Below are positions 36,431 through 46,102 of a stretch of 64,000 nucleotides of DNA, in pieces. Below the pieces are notes generated by a model, which saw nothing but the letters and a program-made list of their open reading frames with translations, was not told the origin of the DNA and searched no databases. The DNA lies in the NCBI RefSeq assembly GCF_018861045.1, contig NZ_JAHKQJ010000007.1, positions 1,147,511 to 1,211,510 of the forward strand. The letters run 5' to 3'. The translations under genes and the position numbers were made by a program. Origin of the DNA: Octadecabacter sp. B2R22 (lineage in GTDB: Bacteria; Pseudomonadota; Alphaproteobacteria; Rhodobacterales; Rhodobacteraceae). The first letter of the stretch is position 1, and each line of letters begins with the position of its first letter.

Positions 36431-36736
36431 TTAGCCTTTCATGACGTTGACGTCTTCGACATCAATCGTCCCGCGGTTGCGGAAGAAACAAACGAGGATC
36501 GCAAGGCCAATCGCGGCCTCAGCGGCGGCGACCGTCAGGACGAACAAGGTAAAGACCTGCCCGACGAGATCGCCAAGGAATGAGGAGAACGCGATGAAGT
36601 TGATGTTCACTGCGAGAAGCATCAGCTCAATGCTCATCAAAAGAATGATGACGTTCTTGCGGTTCAAGAAGAGCCCGAAGATGCCAATGACGAACAAGGC
36701 CGCCGCGACTGTAAGATAATGTTCAAGTCCGATCAT
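36431..36736 (-). CDS. nuoK: NADH-quinone oxidoreductase subunit K
   Basis: Small three-helix membrane subunit (101 aa) on the proton path between the quinone site and the antiporter subunits. [15 protein letters not shown] and [17 protein letters not shown] hold the two conserved membrane glutamates. The start [15 protein letters not shown] is standard. It lies 2 bases after nuoJ and 4 before nuoL. Confidence 0.96.
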   Translation of the reverse strand: MIGLEHYLTVAAALFVIGIFGLFLNRKNVIILLMSIELMLLAVNINFIAFSSFLGDLVGQVFTLFVLTVAAAEAAIGLAILVCFFRNRGTIDVEDVNVMKG

Positions 36737-36738
36737 GA

Positions 36739-37344
36739 TTACAGCCCCTGCCCCGGTTTCACGTCTTTAAGTTCCATTGTCTTCGCCGGATCACGTGACA
36801 TCTGCACCATAACGTTTTGGCGTTTGACGTCCGTGCGGTGGCGCAGGGTCAGAACGATTGCACCGATCATCGCGACCAGCAGGATCAATCCCGCCAGTTG
36901 GAAGATCAGGAAGTATTGATCATAAAGGAGCATGCCGAGCTGCTTGGTGTTCTCAGCGTCTGAAATCGGCTGTGCCAGTCGGGTATCAACGCCTTCTGAG
37001 AAGCCCCATACACCGAAGGCCAACCCAAGTTGCATCAACAAAACAACGCCAATCAGCAAGGCCAGCGGCATGTAGCGCGCCATCTCGGCCTTTAGCTCGG
37101 CGAAATCGACGTCCAGCATCATCACAACGAAAAGGAACAACACCGCGACGGCGCCGACGTAGACAATGATTAGCAACATGGCGACAAATTCCGCGCCCAA
37201 AAGCACGAACAAACCTGCCGAACTTAGGAATGCGAGGATCAACCACAGCACCGAGTGAACGGGGTTGCGGCTAACAACGGTCATCAAACCGCCGCCAATC
37301 GTCGTCACAGCGAATGCGTAAAATGCAATCAGAGCTGGGGTCAT
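36739..37344 (-). CDS. nuoJ: NADH-quinone oxidoreductase subunit J
   Basis: Five-helix membrane subunit (201 aa) carrying the pi-bulge helix that rotates during turnover. [22 protein letters not shown] is the highly conserved third helix. The N-terminus [13 protein letters not shown] and the soluble tail are normal. Its ATG shares one base with the stop of the first carboxymuconolactone-decarboxylase-like gene (37344), so those inserted genes are coupled to nuoJ translation. Confidence 0.95.
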   Translation of the reverse strand: MTPALIAFYAFAVTTIGGGLMTVVSRNPVHSVLWLILAFLSSAGLFVLLGAEFVAMLLIIVYVGAVAVLFLFVVMMLDVDFAELKAEMARYMPLALLIGVVLLMQLGLAFGVWGFSEGVDTRLAQPISDAENTKQLGMLLYDQYFLIFQLAGLILLVAMIGAIVLTLRHRTDVKRQNVMVQMSRDPAKTMELKDVKPGQGL

Positions 37345-37763
37345 TATTTCGCGTCCTTATCAGTCGGGGCCTTGTTGATCACGGCGTTCGCAAGTTCAAG
37401 GGCTTTAGTCATTCCAAGGGCGCCGCCAAACAGGCCCGCCAATCCAATCGTCTCGGTTACTTCTGTCGGCGTTGCGCCGGCTTCCAGTGCGTGGCGCACT
37501 GTCAATGTGATCTGAGGCTCTGCAATCGCGCCTTGGATCGTCAGACCTTGCAACGTCAGTAGAAGTTTCGTTTTCGCGTCCAAAGCATCCGGGTTCGCAC
37601 CCTTACCGATGAAGGCTTCCATCATCTCTTTGGGCATCGTCGGCATGAGGTCCTGCACACCCTTCATGGATTCAGCCATGACCTCGGCGAATTCGGGGCT
37701 TACGCCCTTCGCCCAGTCCTGACTGGTTTTGATCCATGCTTCAAAGGGGTTTTGGTCACTCAT
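37344..37763 (-). CDS. Carboxymuconolactone decarboxylase-like protein, copy 1
   Basis: A 139-residue protein with a C-terminal CMD/AhpD-like helical domain: [18 protein letters not shown], a variable helix, then [20 protein letters not shown]. It contains no cysteine at all, so the AhpD-type CxxC peroxidase mechanism is impossible. The N-terminal 60 residues are helical with Met-rich stretches. It lies between nuoI and nuoJ beside a related gene, with 1- and 4-base overlaps on either side. A complex I assembly or stress role is only a guess. Confidence 0.75.
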   Translation of the reverse strand: MSDQNPFEAWIKTSQDWAKGVSPEFAEVMAESMKGVQDLMPTMPKEMMEAFIGKGANPDALDAKTKLLLTLQGLTIQGAIAEPQITLTVRHALEAGATPTEVTETIGLAGLFGGALGMTKALELANAVINKAPTDKDAK

Positions 37764-38146
37764 GCGGTGTCCTCCGCCTCAAAAACTTCGATCGCCGCAT
37801 TCATCGCATTGATCATGGACGGAAACCCGCCATAGAGCGTCATTTGGTAAATGATTTCACAAACCTCTTCGCGGGATGCACCCACGGCACGCGCACTGGC
37901 GATGTTGACCTTGAGCTGTGGCGCCGTCTGTCCACCAAGTGCGGTCAGCGCCGCAATCGTCGACAACAGGCGCGTTTTCTCATCCACAGTGCCGCGGCTA
38001 TAGAACGTGCCATAAGGCACCTCTACGACCATACGGGACAGGCCAGGCACCAACGCGTCATAGCGGGCCGCCAAAGCGTCCTCCATGCCGGGGTTAACCT
38101 GTTCCGACAGCGCTTTGCCGCGCTCATATGCGGATTGGGCGTTCAT
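37760..38146 (-). CDS. Carboxymuconolactone decarboxylase-like protein, copy 2
   Basis: A 128-residue CMD-fold protein. [19 protein letters not shown] and [22 protein letters not shown] are the family helices; only one cysteine is present, so no CxxC pair. It aligns with copy 1 over the whole CMD domain. I start at ATG 38146 because it overlaps the nuoI stop as ATGA; an earlier ATG would add 16 residues read through the nuoI end. Its stop overlaps copy 1. True PcaC enzymes work in protocatechuate breakdown, but no such genes are nearby. Confidence 0.78.
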   Translation of the reverse strand: MNAQSAYERGKALSEQVNPGMEDALAARYDALVPGLSRMVVEVPYGTFYSRGTVDEKTRLLSTIAALTALGGQTAPQLKVNIASARAVGASREEVCEIIYQMTLYGGFPSMINAMNAAIEVFEAEDTA

Positions 38147-38640
38147 CGGTAAGGGGCATCCAATTCGAGGTTGCGTGCGATTTCCGCTTCCCAACGGTCG
38201 CCGTTGTCGAGCAGTTTTTCTTTGTCGTAGTAAAGCTCTTCACGGGTTTCCGTGGAGAATTCAAAGTTCGGACCTTCGACGATTGCGTCCACTGGGCAGG
38301 CTTCTTGGCAGAAACCGCAGTAGATGCATTTGGTCATGTCGATGTCATACCGCGTCGTGCGGCGCGACCCATCTTCGCGGGGTTCCGCATCAATGGTGAT
38401 CGCCTGCGCAGGGCACACGGCTTCGCAGAGTTTACAAGCAATGCAGCGTTCTTCGCCGTTTGGATAACGACGCAGCGCGTGCTCACCACGAAAACGCGGG
38501 GACAGTGGTCCCTTTTCGTGTGGGTAGTTCAATGTCGCCTTTGGGGCGAAGAAGTATTTGAACCCAAGGCCAAAGCCTTTGATGACGTCCATCAAAAGGA
38601 AGTATTTGGCGTGCCGTTTGTAGTCGATCTGCTGTGTCAT
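38143..38640 (-). CDS. nuoI: NADH-quinone oxidoreductase subunit I
   Basis: Peripheral-arm subunit holding two 4Fe-4S clusters (N6a, N6b) between NuoG and NuoB. The 165-residue protein has the two ferredoxin motifs [12 protein letters not shown] and [12 protein letters not shown], plus the conserved N-terminal amphipathic part ([14 protein letters not shown]). ATG 38640 has GGGGG upstream, and nuoH stops just before. The downstream gene overlaps by 4 bases. Confidence 0.96.
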   Translation of the reverse strand: MTQQIDYKRHAKYFLLMDVIKGFGLGFKYFFAPKATLNYPHEKGPLSPRFRGEHALRRYPNGEERCIACKLCEAVCPAQAITIDAEPREDGSRRTTRYDIDMTKCIYCGFCQEACPVDAIVEGPNFEFSTETREELYYDKEKLLDNGDRWEAEIARNLELDAPYR

Positions 38641-38641
38641 A

Positions 38642-39682
38642 TCAGCCCCCAATTGCCCAGCGGGCCCAGAAGCCGCCCATTACTTCGAATTTCGCCAAGA
38701 AGCTTACCAACACGACCCAGAACAGCGACAGCGGCAGGAAGATTTTCCAACCAATCCGCATCAGCTGGTCATAGCGGAAACGAGGTGTAATCGCTTTGAC
38801 CATCGCAAAGATGAAGAAACAGACCAACATTTTACCGATCAGCCACAAGATGCCATCCGGCAAGAACCCGATCGGTGACAACCAGCCACCAAGGAACAGC
38901 AGCGACACCAATGCGCACATCAGTACGACGGCCATCAATTCACCGATCATGAACAACAAGAACGGCGTGGAAGAATATTCAACCTGATAACCAGCAACCA
39001 ATTCTGATTCCGCTTCGGGAAGGTCGAATGGTGGACGGTTCGTTTCAGCCAAGGCGCTGATAAAGAACAAGAACAACATCGGGAAGTGCGGGATAAAGTA
39101 CCAGCCAAAGATGCCGTAGTCGCTCTCTTGAGCCATGACGATATCGCCAAAGTTCAAAGAGCCGGTAGAGATAACAACACCAATGATGATCAGGCCGATG
39201 GACACTTCATAAGAAATCATCTGCGCCGCAGAGCGAAGCGATCCCAAGAATGGGTATTTCGAGTTGGAGGCCCAACCGCCCATGATCACGCCGTAGACTT
39301 CAAGCGATGAGATCGCGAAGACATACAGGATCGCGACGTTGATATCGCTGAGAACCCAACCGTCGTTGAACGGAATGACCGCCCAAGCGATAACCGCGAG
39401 AACGAAGGTGATCATCGGAGCAAGGAAAAACACCGCTTTGTCGGCGCCCGCAGGCACGACGACTTCTTTGACGATGTATTTAATGAAGTCGGCAAAACTT
39501 TGCAGCAAGCCAAAGACACCAACAACGTTTGGTCCTTTGCGCATCTGCACAGCGGCCCAAATCTTACGGTCAGCATACATCAGGAACGCAAGTGCGACCA
39601 ACAGTGGCAACAAGATCAAAAGGCATTGCCCCAAGATCAAAAGCACAATTCCCAGATTGGTGGTGGTGAAAAATTCAACCAT
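38642..39682 (-). CDS. nuoH: NADH-quinone oxidoreductase subunit H
   Basis: Membrane subunit forming the quinone chamber with NuoB and NuoD and the first proton channel. The 346-residue protein has eight or so helices; [20 protein letters not shown] near the N-terminus, [20 protein letters not shown] and GYQVEYS are the conserved quinone-site loops, and [13 protein letters not shown] lies near the C-terminus. It is 24 bases downstream of a lipoprotein gene and one base before nuoI. Confidence 0.96.
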   Translation of the reverse strand: MVEFFTTTNLGIVLLILGQCLLILLPLLVALAFLMYADRKIWAAVQMRKGPNVVGVFGLLQSFADFIKYIVKEVVVPAGADKAVFFLAPMITFVLAVIAWAVIPFNDGWVLSDINVAILYVFAISSLEVYGVIMGGWASNSKYPFLGSLRSAAQMISYEVSIGLIIIGVVISTGSLNFGDIVMAQESDYGIFGWYFIPHFPMLFLFFISALAETNRPPFDLPEAESELVAGYQVEYSSTPFLLFMIGELMAVVLMCALVSLLFLGGWLSPIGFLPDGILWLIGKMLVCFFIFAMVKAITPRFRYDQLMRIGWKIFLPLSLFWVVLVSFLAKFEVMGGFWARWAIGG

Positions 39683-39706
39683 ATTCGTTCCCTTAGACCC
39701 CTGGCC

Positions 39707-40084
39707 CTAGACCGTCGGAATAGCCCGGCGCGCGCATTCGGCAACCGTGACTTCCGCATCTATCGTTCGTAATCCACGTGGCAGAGCCGGCGAGATGGTA
39801 TAAACCGCATCACCTGTCCAATTGCCACCCTCTTCGTCCACTTGCGTGCGCACATGGCGCGCAAATCCGTACCCGCGGATCAGCGCATATTGGGCTGCGG
39901 CACATTCCGCATAATCCGCAATATCTTGCTGTTCCAAGGTGTTGCCCGCTTTCACATGAAAGTTGACCAAATCACCGTCCAACAGACGCGTCTCGATTCC
40001 ATCATAACGCACGGCACCTACAGGAGGCTCCGTTACAGTCTCGCACGCGGCGAGCGCTGTGAGGGTTATGAGGGCCGAGCGCAT
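39707..40084 (-). CDS. Small lipoprotein between nuoG and nuoH
   Basis: A 125-residue predicted lipoprotein with lipobox TALAAC about 14 residues in. The mature part has two further cysteines (EVTVAECARRA and DYAECAAAQYAL), which could form a disulphide in the periplasm. I know no family beyond similar roseobacter proteins at this locus. ATG 40084 has GGAG placed over the nuoG stop codon; GTG 40087 is the alternative. Only 3 bases separate it from nuoG, so it belongs to the complex I transcript. Confidence 0.72.
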   Translation of the reverse strand: MRSALITLTALAACETVTEPPVGAVRYDGIETRLLDGDLVNFHVKAGNTLEQQDIADYAECAAAQYALIRGYGFARHVRTQVDEEGGNWTGDAVYTISPALPRGLRTIDAEVTVAECARRAIPTV

Positions 40085-40087
40085 CAC

Positions 40088-42106
40088 TTACTCCGCCGCG
40101 ATCGGGGCTTCGGCCCGTGCTTTGGCGTTTGCGCTCAACTCAGCCATCAGCTGGGATGCCCGTGCAATCGGGTTTGTCAGATAGAAATCCTCAACCGCTG
40201 CGCGGAACGTCGCCTTACCCAGCTTGCCTGTCTTAACCGGCTGCCAGTCGTTTTCAGCAACGACATCAATGTCCGCCAGATGCGGAACCGCCGCAATGAG
40301 AGCCTGCCGCAACTGGGCAAGACTATCCCAAGGCTGTTGTGCGCCCAGTTCAGCAGAGAGCGCCCGCAAGATCGCCCAGTTTTCTTTGGCTTCACCTGGT
40401 GCAAACCCAGCGCGCATCGCCAATTGTGGGCGACCTTCTGTGTTTACGAACACCGCGTTTTCTTCTGTATAAGCGGCACCCGGCAGAATGATGTCAGCGC
40501 GGTGCGCACCACGATCCCCGTGTGACCCTTGGTAGATCACGAATGGACCGTCGGCGATTTCCACCTCGTCAGCCCCAAGATTGTAAACAACCTCGGCACT
40601 TTCGACAGCTTTCATACCATCAGCGTTCGTCGCATCCACATCCATCGCACCAACACGGCCAGCTGCGGAATGAAGGATCATCAGTTTGGACTCTGACTCT
40701 TCACACATCTGCATGACAGCAGCCAAAACAGCCGAACCGTCTGCTTCTTGCAAAGCACCCTGCCCGAGAACAATCACGGATGGGTTTTCTTTGACGGCCT
40801 TCGCAGGCTTCGTTTCCAAAAGCTTCTGCAAGGCAGCGCGATCATCGCCTTTGTGGTTGTAGTCATATGTCAGATCAACGGCCGGACCGACGAGATCTAC
40901 ATTACAGCCCTTGGACCAAGCACGACGCACGCGCGCGTTCAGCACGGGGGCTTCCGCAACAGGATCGGTTCCAACGAACATTACGAACTTCGCATCATCA
41001 ATGTCTTCGATGGTTGCGGTGCCAACATAACCAGACCGGTTCCCTGATGGCAGCTTTGCATTATCAACGCGGCATTCAACAACACCGCCCTGCCCTTCGA
41101 TCAATGACTTAAGGCTGAACGCAGATTCGGTGTTCGCCAGATCGCCGACCAAGCCAACAACCTTCTTACCTGTCATCGCAGCGGCAGCTGCTTTCAAGGC
41201 TTCGTCCCAACCTGCTTTGCGCAGCTTGCCGTTTTCACGGATGTACGGAGTATCCAAACGCTGGCGGCGCAAGCCGTCCCAAACGAAACGGGATTTATCG
41301 GAAATCCATTCTTCGTTCACGCCATCATGGTTACGCGGCAAGAACCGCATCACTTCACGGCCCTTCGTATCAACGCGAATGTTCGCGCCCAGACCATCCA
41401 TCACATCGATAGATTCGGTCTTGGTCAGTTCCCAAGGGCGGGCCGTAAAGGCGTATGGCTTGGAGACCAGCGCACCGACGGGGCACAAATCAATGATGTT
41501 ACCCTGCATGTTACTGTCGAGCGTTTCGCCCAGATAGCTTGTGATTTCCGAATCTTCGCCACGGCCCGTTTGGCCCATCTGTGTGATCCCTGCGACTTCG
41601 GTCGTGAATCGCACACAGCGCGTGCAGGAAATGCAGCGGGTCATGTGAGTCTCTACGAGCGGGCCAAGATCAAGGTCGGTCGCGGCGCGCTTTGGTTCGC
41701 GGAAACGGGAAAAATCGACGCCGTAAGCCATCGCTTGATCCTGCAAATCACACTCACCACCCTGATCGCAAATCGGGCAATCCAGCGGGTGGTTGATCAG
41801 AAGAAATTCCATCACGCCTTCGCGTGCCTTCTTCACCATCGGAGAATTTGTTTTAACAACAGGCGGTTGCCCCTCAGGGCCAGGGCGCAAGTCGCGCACC
41901 TGCATCGCACAGGAGGCTGCTGGTTTTGGTGGGCCACCGACCACTTCAACCAGACACATGCGGCAGTTGCCAGCAATGGAAAGGCGTTCGTGGTAACAGA
42001 AACGAGGGATTTCAATACCGGCTTCTTCGCAGGCCTGAATGAGCGTCATGGCGCCCGAAACTTCGACCTCTTGGTCATCGATAATGATCTTGCGCAGATC
42101 GGACAT
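40088..42106 (-). CDS. nuoG: NADH-quinone oxidoreductase subunit G
   Basis: Largest peripheral subunit (672 aa), carrying several Fe-S clusters in the electron wire. The N-terminal 2Fe-2S domain has [19 protein letters not shown], then [14 protein letters not shown] and the [10 protein letters not shown] / [16 protein letters not shown] ferredoxin part; a molybdopterin-oxidoreductase-like domain without cofactor follows. I start at ATG 42106 ([11 protein letters not shown]); the frame is open for 49 codons upstream, but that part is the intergenic stretch after a terminator. It is 189 bases from the previous gene, unlike most genes here. Confidence 0.95.
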   Translation of the reverse strand: MSDLRKIIIDDQEVEVSGAMTLIQACEEAGIEIPRFCYHERLSIAGNCRMCLVEVVGGPPKPAASCAMQVRDLRPGPEGQPPVVKTNSPMVKKAREGVMEFLLINHPLDCPICDQGGECDLQDQAMAYGVDFSRFREPKRAATDLDLGPLVETHMTRCISCTRCVRFTTEVAGITQMGQTGRGEDSEITSYLGETLDSNMQGNIIDLCPVGALVSKPYAFTARPWELTKTESIDVMDGLGANIRVDTKGREVMRFLPRNHDGVNEEWISDKSRFVWDGLRRQRLDTPYIRENGKLRKAGWDEALKAAAAAMTGKKVVGLVGDLANTESAFSLKSLIEGQGGVVECRVDNAKLPSGNRSGYVGTATIEDIDDAKFVMFVGTDPVAEAPVLNARVRRAWSKGCNVDLVGPAVDLTYDYNHKGDDRAALQKLLETKPAKAVKENPSVIVLGQGALQEADGSAVLAAVMQMCEESESKLMILHSAAGRVGAMDVDATNADGMKAVESAEVVYNLGADEVEIADGPFVIYQGSHGDRGAHRADIILPGAAYTEENAVFVNTEGRPQLAMRAGFAPGEAKENWAILRALSAELGAQQPWDSLAQLRQALIAAVPHLADIDVVAENDWQPVKTGKLGKATFRAAVEDFYLTNPIARASQLMAELSANAKARAEAPIAAE

Positions 42107-42232
42107 GGACGTGTTCCCTGTTCCCGTAGTGCTTTGCTGCCGAATGACCCAAAACTTTGGGCCACAGGTTGGTTGCGGTTCTATCGCGACACGATCAGGT
42201 TTGCCAGTGCGAATGGTATCGAATTGCCCACC

Positions 42233-42266
42233 AAAAAAGCAAAACGGGCGCATAAAAATGCGCCCG
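42233..42266 (-). terminator. Strong intrinsic terminator between DUF5333 gene and nuoG
   Basis: On the minus strand a perfect 9-bp stem, CGGGCGCAT with ATGCGCCCG (42258-42266 and 42245-42253), closes a 4-base loop and is followed by TTTTGCTTTTTT. A second 6-bp hairpin (42271-42287) precedes it. It lies 28-62 bases after the DUF5333 stop and leaves 126 bases before the nuoG ATG, enough for a new promoter. Confidence 0.8.
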
Positions 42267-42270
42267 CTAT

Positions 42271-42287
42271 CCGACTGAAAGAGTCGG
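42271..42287 (-). repeat. 6-bp hairpin just after the DUF5333 stop
   Basis: CCGACT and AGTCGG pair around a 5-base loop. It lies between the DUF5333 stop codon and the stronger terminator and may help stop transcription or protect the RNA end. Confidence 0.5.
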
Positions 42288-42294
42288 GTTTATA

Positions 42295-42693
42295 CTATCT
42301 TAGCAATTGGCCAACCTGTGTGCCCGCCGCCATCTGACTGCGTGCCACCGTGCAATACGTTGACGGATCACTACGACGCACGCCCAAATCCGCGAGCCGT
42401 TGACGGGCGATCGCTTCAAGGCGGTCTTTTTCCGCATCATTATCAATGTATTGATCAATTTCCGAATTCGAGTATCCGAGATCGGACAGGTGACGCTTTA
42501 ACCCCTGAAGAAAATTGAGCCCACGGATCATGCGCACACTGACGCTGCCACAATGATCATCCAGTTCAATCGCCATACCCGCAGCGATCAGCCCCTCAGT
42601 TACGCGTTCGACATTGCCCGGATTCGCCGAGGCCGTGCCGCTTAATGTCATCGCAATTGTTGCAGCCATCGCCCATGTCATCTTGGTCTTCAT
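42295..42693 (-). CDS. DUF5333 exported protein
   Basis: A 132-residue protein with a signal peptide cut near TASA (about residue 23). The mature region, including HCGSVSVRMIRGLNFLQGLKR and LGVRRSDPSTYCTVAR with two cysteines that may pair, fits DUF5333, which I know from roseobacter complex I clusters. GGAG lies 7 bases before ATG 42693; an ATG 9 codons upstream is unlikely. It ends the nuoF-side gene group: two hairpins and a T tract follow. Its role in complex I is unknown; export implies a periplasmic partner. Confidence 0.78.
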   Translation of the reverse strand: MKTKMTWAMAATIAMTLSGTASANPGNVERVTEGLIAAGMAIELDDHCGSVSVRMIRGLNFLQGLKRHLSDLGYSNSEIDQYIDNDAEKDRLEAIARQRLADLGVRRSDPSTYCTVARSQMAAGTQVGQLLR

Positions 42694-42804
42694 AACAATA
42701 CTCCAAATCATACGCCGCATCAGGTGCGCCGGTTGGGTTAGATGTCCGTCAGGCGGCTGTGCTATTCAATAGCAAAGCCCCGTTATCAGCTATTTCGGCG
42801 TGTT

Positions 42805-43254
42805 TTACCCGTTTTGGGCGCGAATCCAGTCCCAACCGAATGCGCGCTCGCTCGGTCCGTTCGTGCGCAACTCATCCAGCTTTGCCAGCGCTTCATCGCG
42901 CGTGGGCTGATGTCCCTCTTCGATCCACCACATGACAAAATGCTGTTGGTCCAAGACTTCGAACCATTCGGCTTTGCGATCCATGAATTTTGTATGCAGC
43001 GTTTTATAGACGAAGGCCTCAAGGCTCGGCAGGTCCTCCCAGACCGTCAGATTAAAAACGAGCTGCGGGTCGCCATCGACTGCGTCTTGCGTATTTCCGG
43101 TGCCGGGCTCGCCCGATCCTTCAGCCATCCAAACGAATCCCGGCATGCGTTTGCCCAACCCGTTAATGCGATCAAGATTATCCATGAACTCCGCAACGCG
43201 AGGATCATCGGTCGGGGCCAGCAATCGGCCCATGTTAAGTTCAGCGAGATGCAT
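42805..43254 (-). CDS. DUF3291 domain protein
   Basis: A 149-residue cytoplasmic protein of the DUF3291 family (dimeric ferredoxin-like fold). It begins HLAELNMGRLLAP and has FVWMAEGSG, NLTVWEDLPSLEAFVY, HFVMWWIEEGHQPTRDEA and the terminal FGWDW, all typical. Relatives act as monooxygenase-like or stress proteins, but no activity is established. ATG 43254 shares one base with the upstream stop (TAATG), so it is coupled to the lipoprotein gene. It seems out of place among exported proteins. Confidence 0.8.
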   Translation of the reverse strand: MHLAELNMGRLLAPTDDPRVAEFMDNLDRINGLGKRMPGFVWMAEGSGEPGTGNTQDAVDGDPQLVFNLTVWEDLPSLEAFVYKTLHTKFMDRKAEWFEVLDQQHFVMWWIEEGHQPTRDEALAKLDELRTNGPSERAFGWDWIRAQNG

Positions 43255-43769
43255 TAGTTGAACGCCCAGCATGGCGTAGGCATCGACACAAAGACGTTTT
43301 GCAGCGCATCTGCTCGCGAGTCGCCGATATTGATTTGCGTGGTGTTCAGCCCCGATGGTGTGCGTTGCTCGGCTGTGAAGTTTGTAAAATCATCGTCGCC
43401 GGGGCCAACATTGGTCTGCGAAAGCACGCCCATCATAGCCCGATGTAGCCCTGGTACAGTCAGGCGATGCGCCGTTACAGAGGTTTCCGTTTCGCCAAAA
43501 GACGCATTCGGACCCGACTGGAACGTGCAGATCAATTGATCATCCGGTGTGACCACAAACCGCGCCGTCTGATCCGCTGATGCACCGTCATAATAGCCCC
43601 CCGACACGTAAATCGTCCCGACTTCGCTGCGGGTTTGGGTCATGCTTTGCAAAACATTGGGAACGCTCATGGGATTAGGGGCAGCAGAAGGCCCCACACA
43701 CCCCGCCAAAACGGTTAGCGATAAGAATGCGGTTCGCATCATCAACGTCGTCATTTTCTGAAAGAGCAT
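43254..43769 (-). CDS. Lipoprotein, paralogue of the gene upstream
   Basis: A 171-residue predicted lipoprotein with lipobox LAGC near residue 24. The mature domain contains GGYYDGASADQTARFVV, LICTF and a terminal CWAFN, which match FYDGAAATQTVRFIV, LCTF and CWTFG in the protein encoded at 43769-44263. The two genes are a tandem duplication that has since diverged: one is a lipoprotein, the other an ordinary exported protein. ATG 43769 overlaps the upstream TAA by one base; ATG 43754 is an alternative. Function is unknown. Confidence 0.7.
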   Translation of the reverse strand: MLFQKMTTLMMRTAFLSLTVLAGCVGPSAAPNPMSVPNVLQSMTQTRSEVGTIYVSGGYYDGASADQTARFVVTPDDQLICTFQSGPNASFGETETSVTAHRLTVPGLHRAMMGVLSQTNVGPGDDDFTNFTAEQRTPSGLNTTQINIGDSRADALQNVFVSMPTPCWAFN

Positions 43770-44263
43770 TAGCCAAAGGTCCAACAAGAGTTGTGGTTAA
43801 GTCCGATGTAGTTTCGGAACAGGTCATATCGCGGGTCCATCCATCCGAGAGAGCTGATAGACAGCACGCCGTCTTGCTTGGCCTCGATGGTGAATGTGAA
43901 AGCGTCCGAAGGGGGTGCGTTATTTGGCAACAAGAATTCGGACAGGTCATTAAACATGCCCGCCTTTTCGAATGCATAGCCCCTTGCCGTAGCCGGTTCG
44001 TTAAACTCTTCATCGTCAAACATCGCGCCAACTATAAAAGTGCAAAGCACTTCATCTTCTGGCGTCACGATAAATCGCACAGTTTGTGTCGCGGCCGCGC
44101 CATCATAAAACCCGCCTTCTATCAGAATGTAATTATCCGAGAGGCGTGCATCCGCCATGGCGACCATCACTTCGGCGACAGCTGGCTGCGTTTCGTCAGC
44201 CGTCGCAGGAACGGCAAAAGAACCCGCAAGTGCGAGGCTCGCCAGACGTGTCATCTTGAACAT
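43769..44263 (-). CDS. Exported protein, paralogue of the gene downstream
   Basis: A 164-residue protein with a signal peptide ending near VPATADE (residue 23 or so) and no lipobox cysteine. The mature part repeats the pattern of its neighbour (EGGFYDGAAATQTVRFIV, LCTF, final CWTFG); the two conserved cysteines may form a disulphide. ATG 44263 overlaps the upstream TGA by one base. It is secreted, so a partner at the periplasmic face of complex I, or no link to complex I, are both possible. Confidence 0.7.
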   Translation of the reverse strand: MFKMTRLASLALAGSFAVPATADETQPAVAEVMVAMADARLSDNYILIEGGFYDGAAATQTVRFIVTPEDEVLCTFIVGAMFDDEEFNEPATARGYAFEKAGMFNDLSEFLLPNNAPPSDAFTFTIEAKQDGVLSISSLGWMDPRYDLFRNYIGLNHNSCWTFG

Positions 44264-44493
44264 CAACGGCGTTTCCGTTCGCGCGACGGCGCGATGCCGC
44301 CAATGGTTTTGCGCAAAAAAGCAACCGTCATGATTACGCCAACCCCTGCTAGGGCAACGATGAAAAACCAAGCCCACCACGGGGCGACGTTTGCTTCGAT
44401 TGCTTTGTAGGTAAACCACGCAGGGCCACCGCAGATTGCGATCGTCGCAAGGGCGGCAAGGAAGCTGGCGGTGCCGTCGAGGAAGGATTTCAT
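44263..44493 (-). CDS. Small two-helix membrane protein
   Basis: A 76-residue protein with two hydrophobic helices (about residues 8-30 and 37-60), an aromatic-rich turn (APWWAWFF) and a strongly basic end (SRERKRR) that should face the cytoplasm. I know no family. AGG lies about 10 bases before the ATG. The stop overlaps the next start (TGATG), which argues that it is translated. It is one of six genes between nuoF and nuoG. Confidence 0.62.
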   Translation of the reverse strand: MKSFLDGTASFLAALATIAICGGPAWFTYKAIEANVAPWWAWFFIVALAGVGVIMTVAFLRKTIGGIAPSRERKRR

Positions 44494-44556
44494 GTTATTA
44501 CCTATAGTCGATTTTCTAGAAGCTCAGTAGACGACACGCCAAGTGAAACCATTTGG

Positions 44557-44775
44557 CTAGGCGACATTGTACATCACAAGAAAAACCAGAAATGCGATGA
44601 AAAGCAAAACGAGCGCGCCGGTCAGCACTGCAGTCAACGCGTAGGTAGGCTCCGGTTCAGGAGCATTCGGGCAATCCGCATCGTGTATATCGGCCCCCTT
44701 CACGTTGCGCTGGCATTCATCACACCATTTAGGTGTCTCTCGCTCGAGGAGCGTGATGAGCCTATAACTGCTCAC
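44557..44775 (-). CDS. Zinc-ribbon-like small membrane protein
   Basis: A 72-residue protein with an N-terminal cysteine motif (WCDECQRNV, then DADCPNAP) that may hold zinc together with a His (DIHD), and one C-terminal membrane helix ([20 protein letters not shown]). It starts at GTG 44775, overlapping the nuoF stop as GTGA. No family is recognised. The layout, a cytoplasmic metal-binding head on one helix directly after nuoF, would suit a small assembly or accessory factor, but this is a guess. Confidence 0.58.
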   Translation of the reverse strand: MSSYRLITLLERETPKWCDECQRNVKGADIHDADCPNAPEPEPTYALTAVLTGALVLLFIAFLVFLVMYNVA

Positions 44776-46049
44776 TCAGCAGCGATACGCTTATGCGCGA
44801 TACGATCTTCGATTTCGTCGCGGAAGTTCTTGATCAAGCCTTGGATCGGCCAAGCCGCCGCATCACCCAGCGCACAGATTGTGTGGCCTTCGACTTGTTT
44901 GGTCACGTCGAGCAACATGTCGATTTCCGCAGGATCCGCATCGCCCTTCACCAGACGATCCATCACGCGCATCATCCAGCCCGTGCCTTCGCGGCATGGC
45001 GTACACTGACCACAAGATTCGTGTTTGTAGAATTTGGACAAGCGCCAGATCGCTTTGATCACGTCGGTCGACTGGTCCATCACGATCACAGCGGCGGTGC
45101 CAAGGGAAGACCCCTTTTCCTTCAACGCATCAAAATCCATGATCGCGTCGCGCATGTTTTCACCGCGCACCATTGGCACGGACGACCCACCCGGGATCAC
45201 AGCCTTGAGGTTGTCCCAACCACCGCGAATACCGCCGCAGTGCTTTTCGATCAGTTCTTCGAATGAAATCGACATGCTTTCTTCAACCACACAGGGGTTG
45301 TTCACATGACCGGAAATCGCAAACAGTTTGGTTCCGGCGTTGTTCGGGCGACCAAAACCCGCGAACCATTCAGGACCACGGCGCAAAATGGTCGGAACCA
45401 CCGCAATAGATTCAACGTTGTTCACTGTTGTCGGGCAGCCATAAAGTCCCGCGCCCGCAGGAAACGGCGGCTTCATGCGCGGCATGCCCTTTTTGCCTTC
45501 GAGGGATTCGAGCAATGCGGTTTCTTCGCCGCAGATATAAGCCCCTGCCCCGTGGTGCAGATAGATGTCGAAATCCCAACCAGATTTGGCAGCGTTCTTA
45601 CCCACAAGACCCGCTTCGTAAGCTTCATCAATAGCAGCCTGCAGCGCTTCTTTCTCGCGGATGTATTCACCGCGGATGTAGATGTAGCAGGCGTTCGCAT
45701 TCATCGCGAAAGACGCGATCAAGCAGCCCTCGATCAATGTGTGCGGATCATGACGCATGATCTCGCGGTCTTTACATGTTCCAGGCTCGGATTCGTCAGC
45801 GTTCACAACAAGATACGCAGGACGGCCATCAGATTCTTTCGGCATGAAAGACCACTTCAGACCCGTCGGGAAACCCGCCCCACCACGGCCACGCAGACCG
45901 GAGGCTTTCATCTGGTCGATGATCCAATCGCGACCGTTCTGAATGATCTTGGCCGTGCCATCCCAATGCCCTCGCTTTTGCGCGCCCTTAAGCGTGCGAT
46001 CGTGCATTCCGTAAAGGTTGGTGAAAATGCGGTCATTATCAGCGAGCAT
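44772..46049 (-). CDS. nuoF: NADH-quinone oxidoreductase subunit F
   Basis: The NADH- and FMN-binding subunit with cluster N3. The 425-residue protein has [16 protein letters not shown] (NADH/FMN glycine loop), [32 protein letters not shown], and the cluster motif [16 protein letters not shown] with the fourth Cys in [17 protein letters not shown] lies 7 bases before the ATG. It is separated from nuoE by a helix-hairpin-helix membrane protein and a DUF5337 gene. Confidence 0.96.
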   Translation of the reverse strand: MLADNDRIFTNLYGMHDRTLKGAQKRGHWDGTAKIIQNGRDWIIDQMKASGLRGRGGAGFPTGLKWSFMPKESDGRPAYLVVNADESEPGTCKDREIMRHDPHTLIEGCLIASFAMNANACYIYIRGEYIREKEALQAAIDEAYEAGLVGKNAAKSGWDFDIYLHHGAGAYICGEETALLESLEGKKGMPRMKPPFPAGAGLYGCPTTVNNVESIAVVPTILRRGPEWFAGFGRPNNAGTKLFAISGHVNNPCVVEESMSISFEELIEKHCGGIRGGWDNLKAVIPGGSSVPMVRGENMRDAIMDFDALKEKGSSLGTAAVIVMDQSTDVIKAIWRLSKFYKHESCGQCTPCREGTGWMMRVMDRLVKGDADPAEIDMLLDVTKQVEGHTICALGDAAAWPIQGLIKNFRDEIEDRIAHKRIAAE

Positions 46050-46102
46050 CGCGAAGTCCTCGATCTAGGTTAGGCGTCTTTACCGGCAAGGTGGCAAAGG
46101 TA

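Noticed and set aside
42107-42253. N-terminal extension of NuoG by 49 residues through the open upstream frame.
   Set aside because: This part lies in the stretch after the terminator, its residues do not resemble NuoG, and MSDLRKI at 42106 is the natural start.
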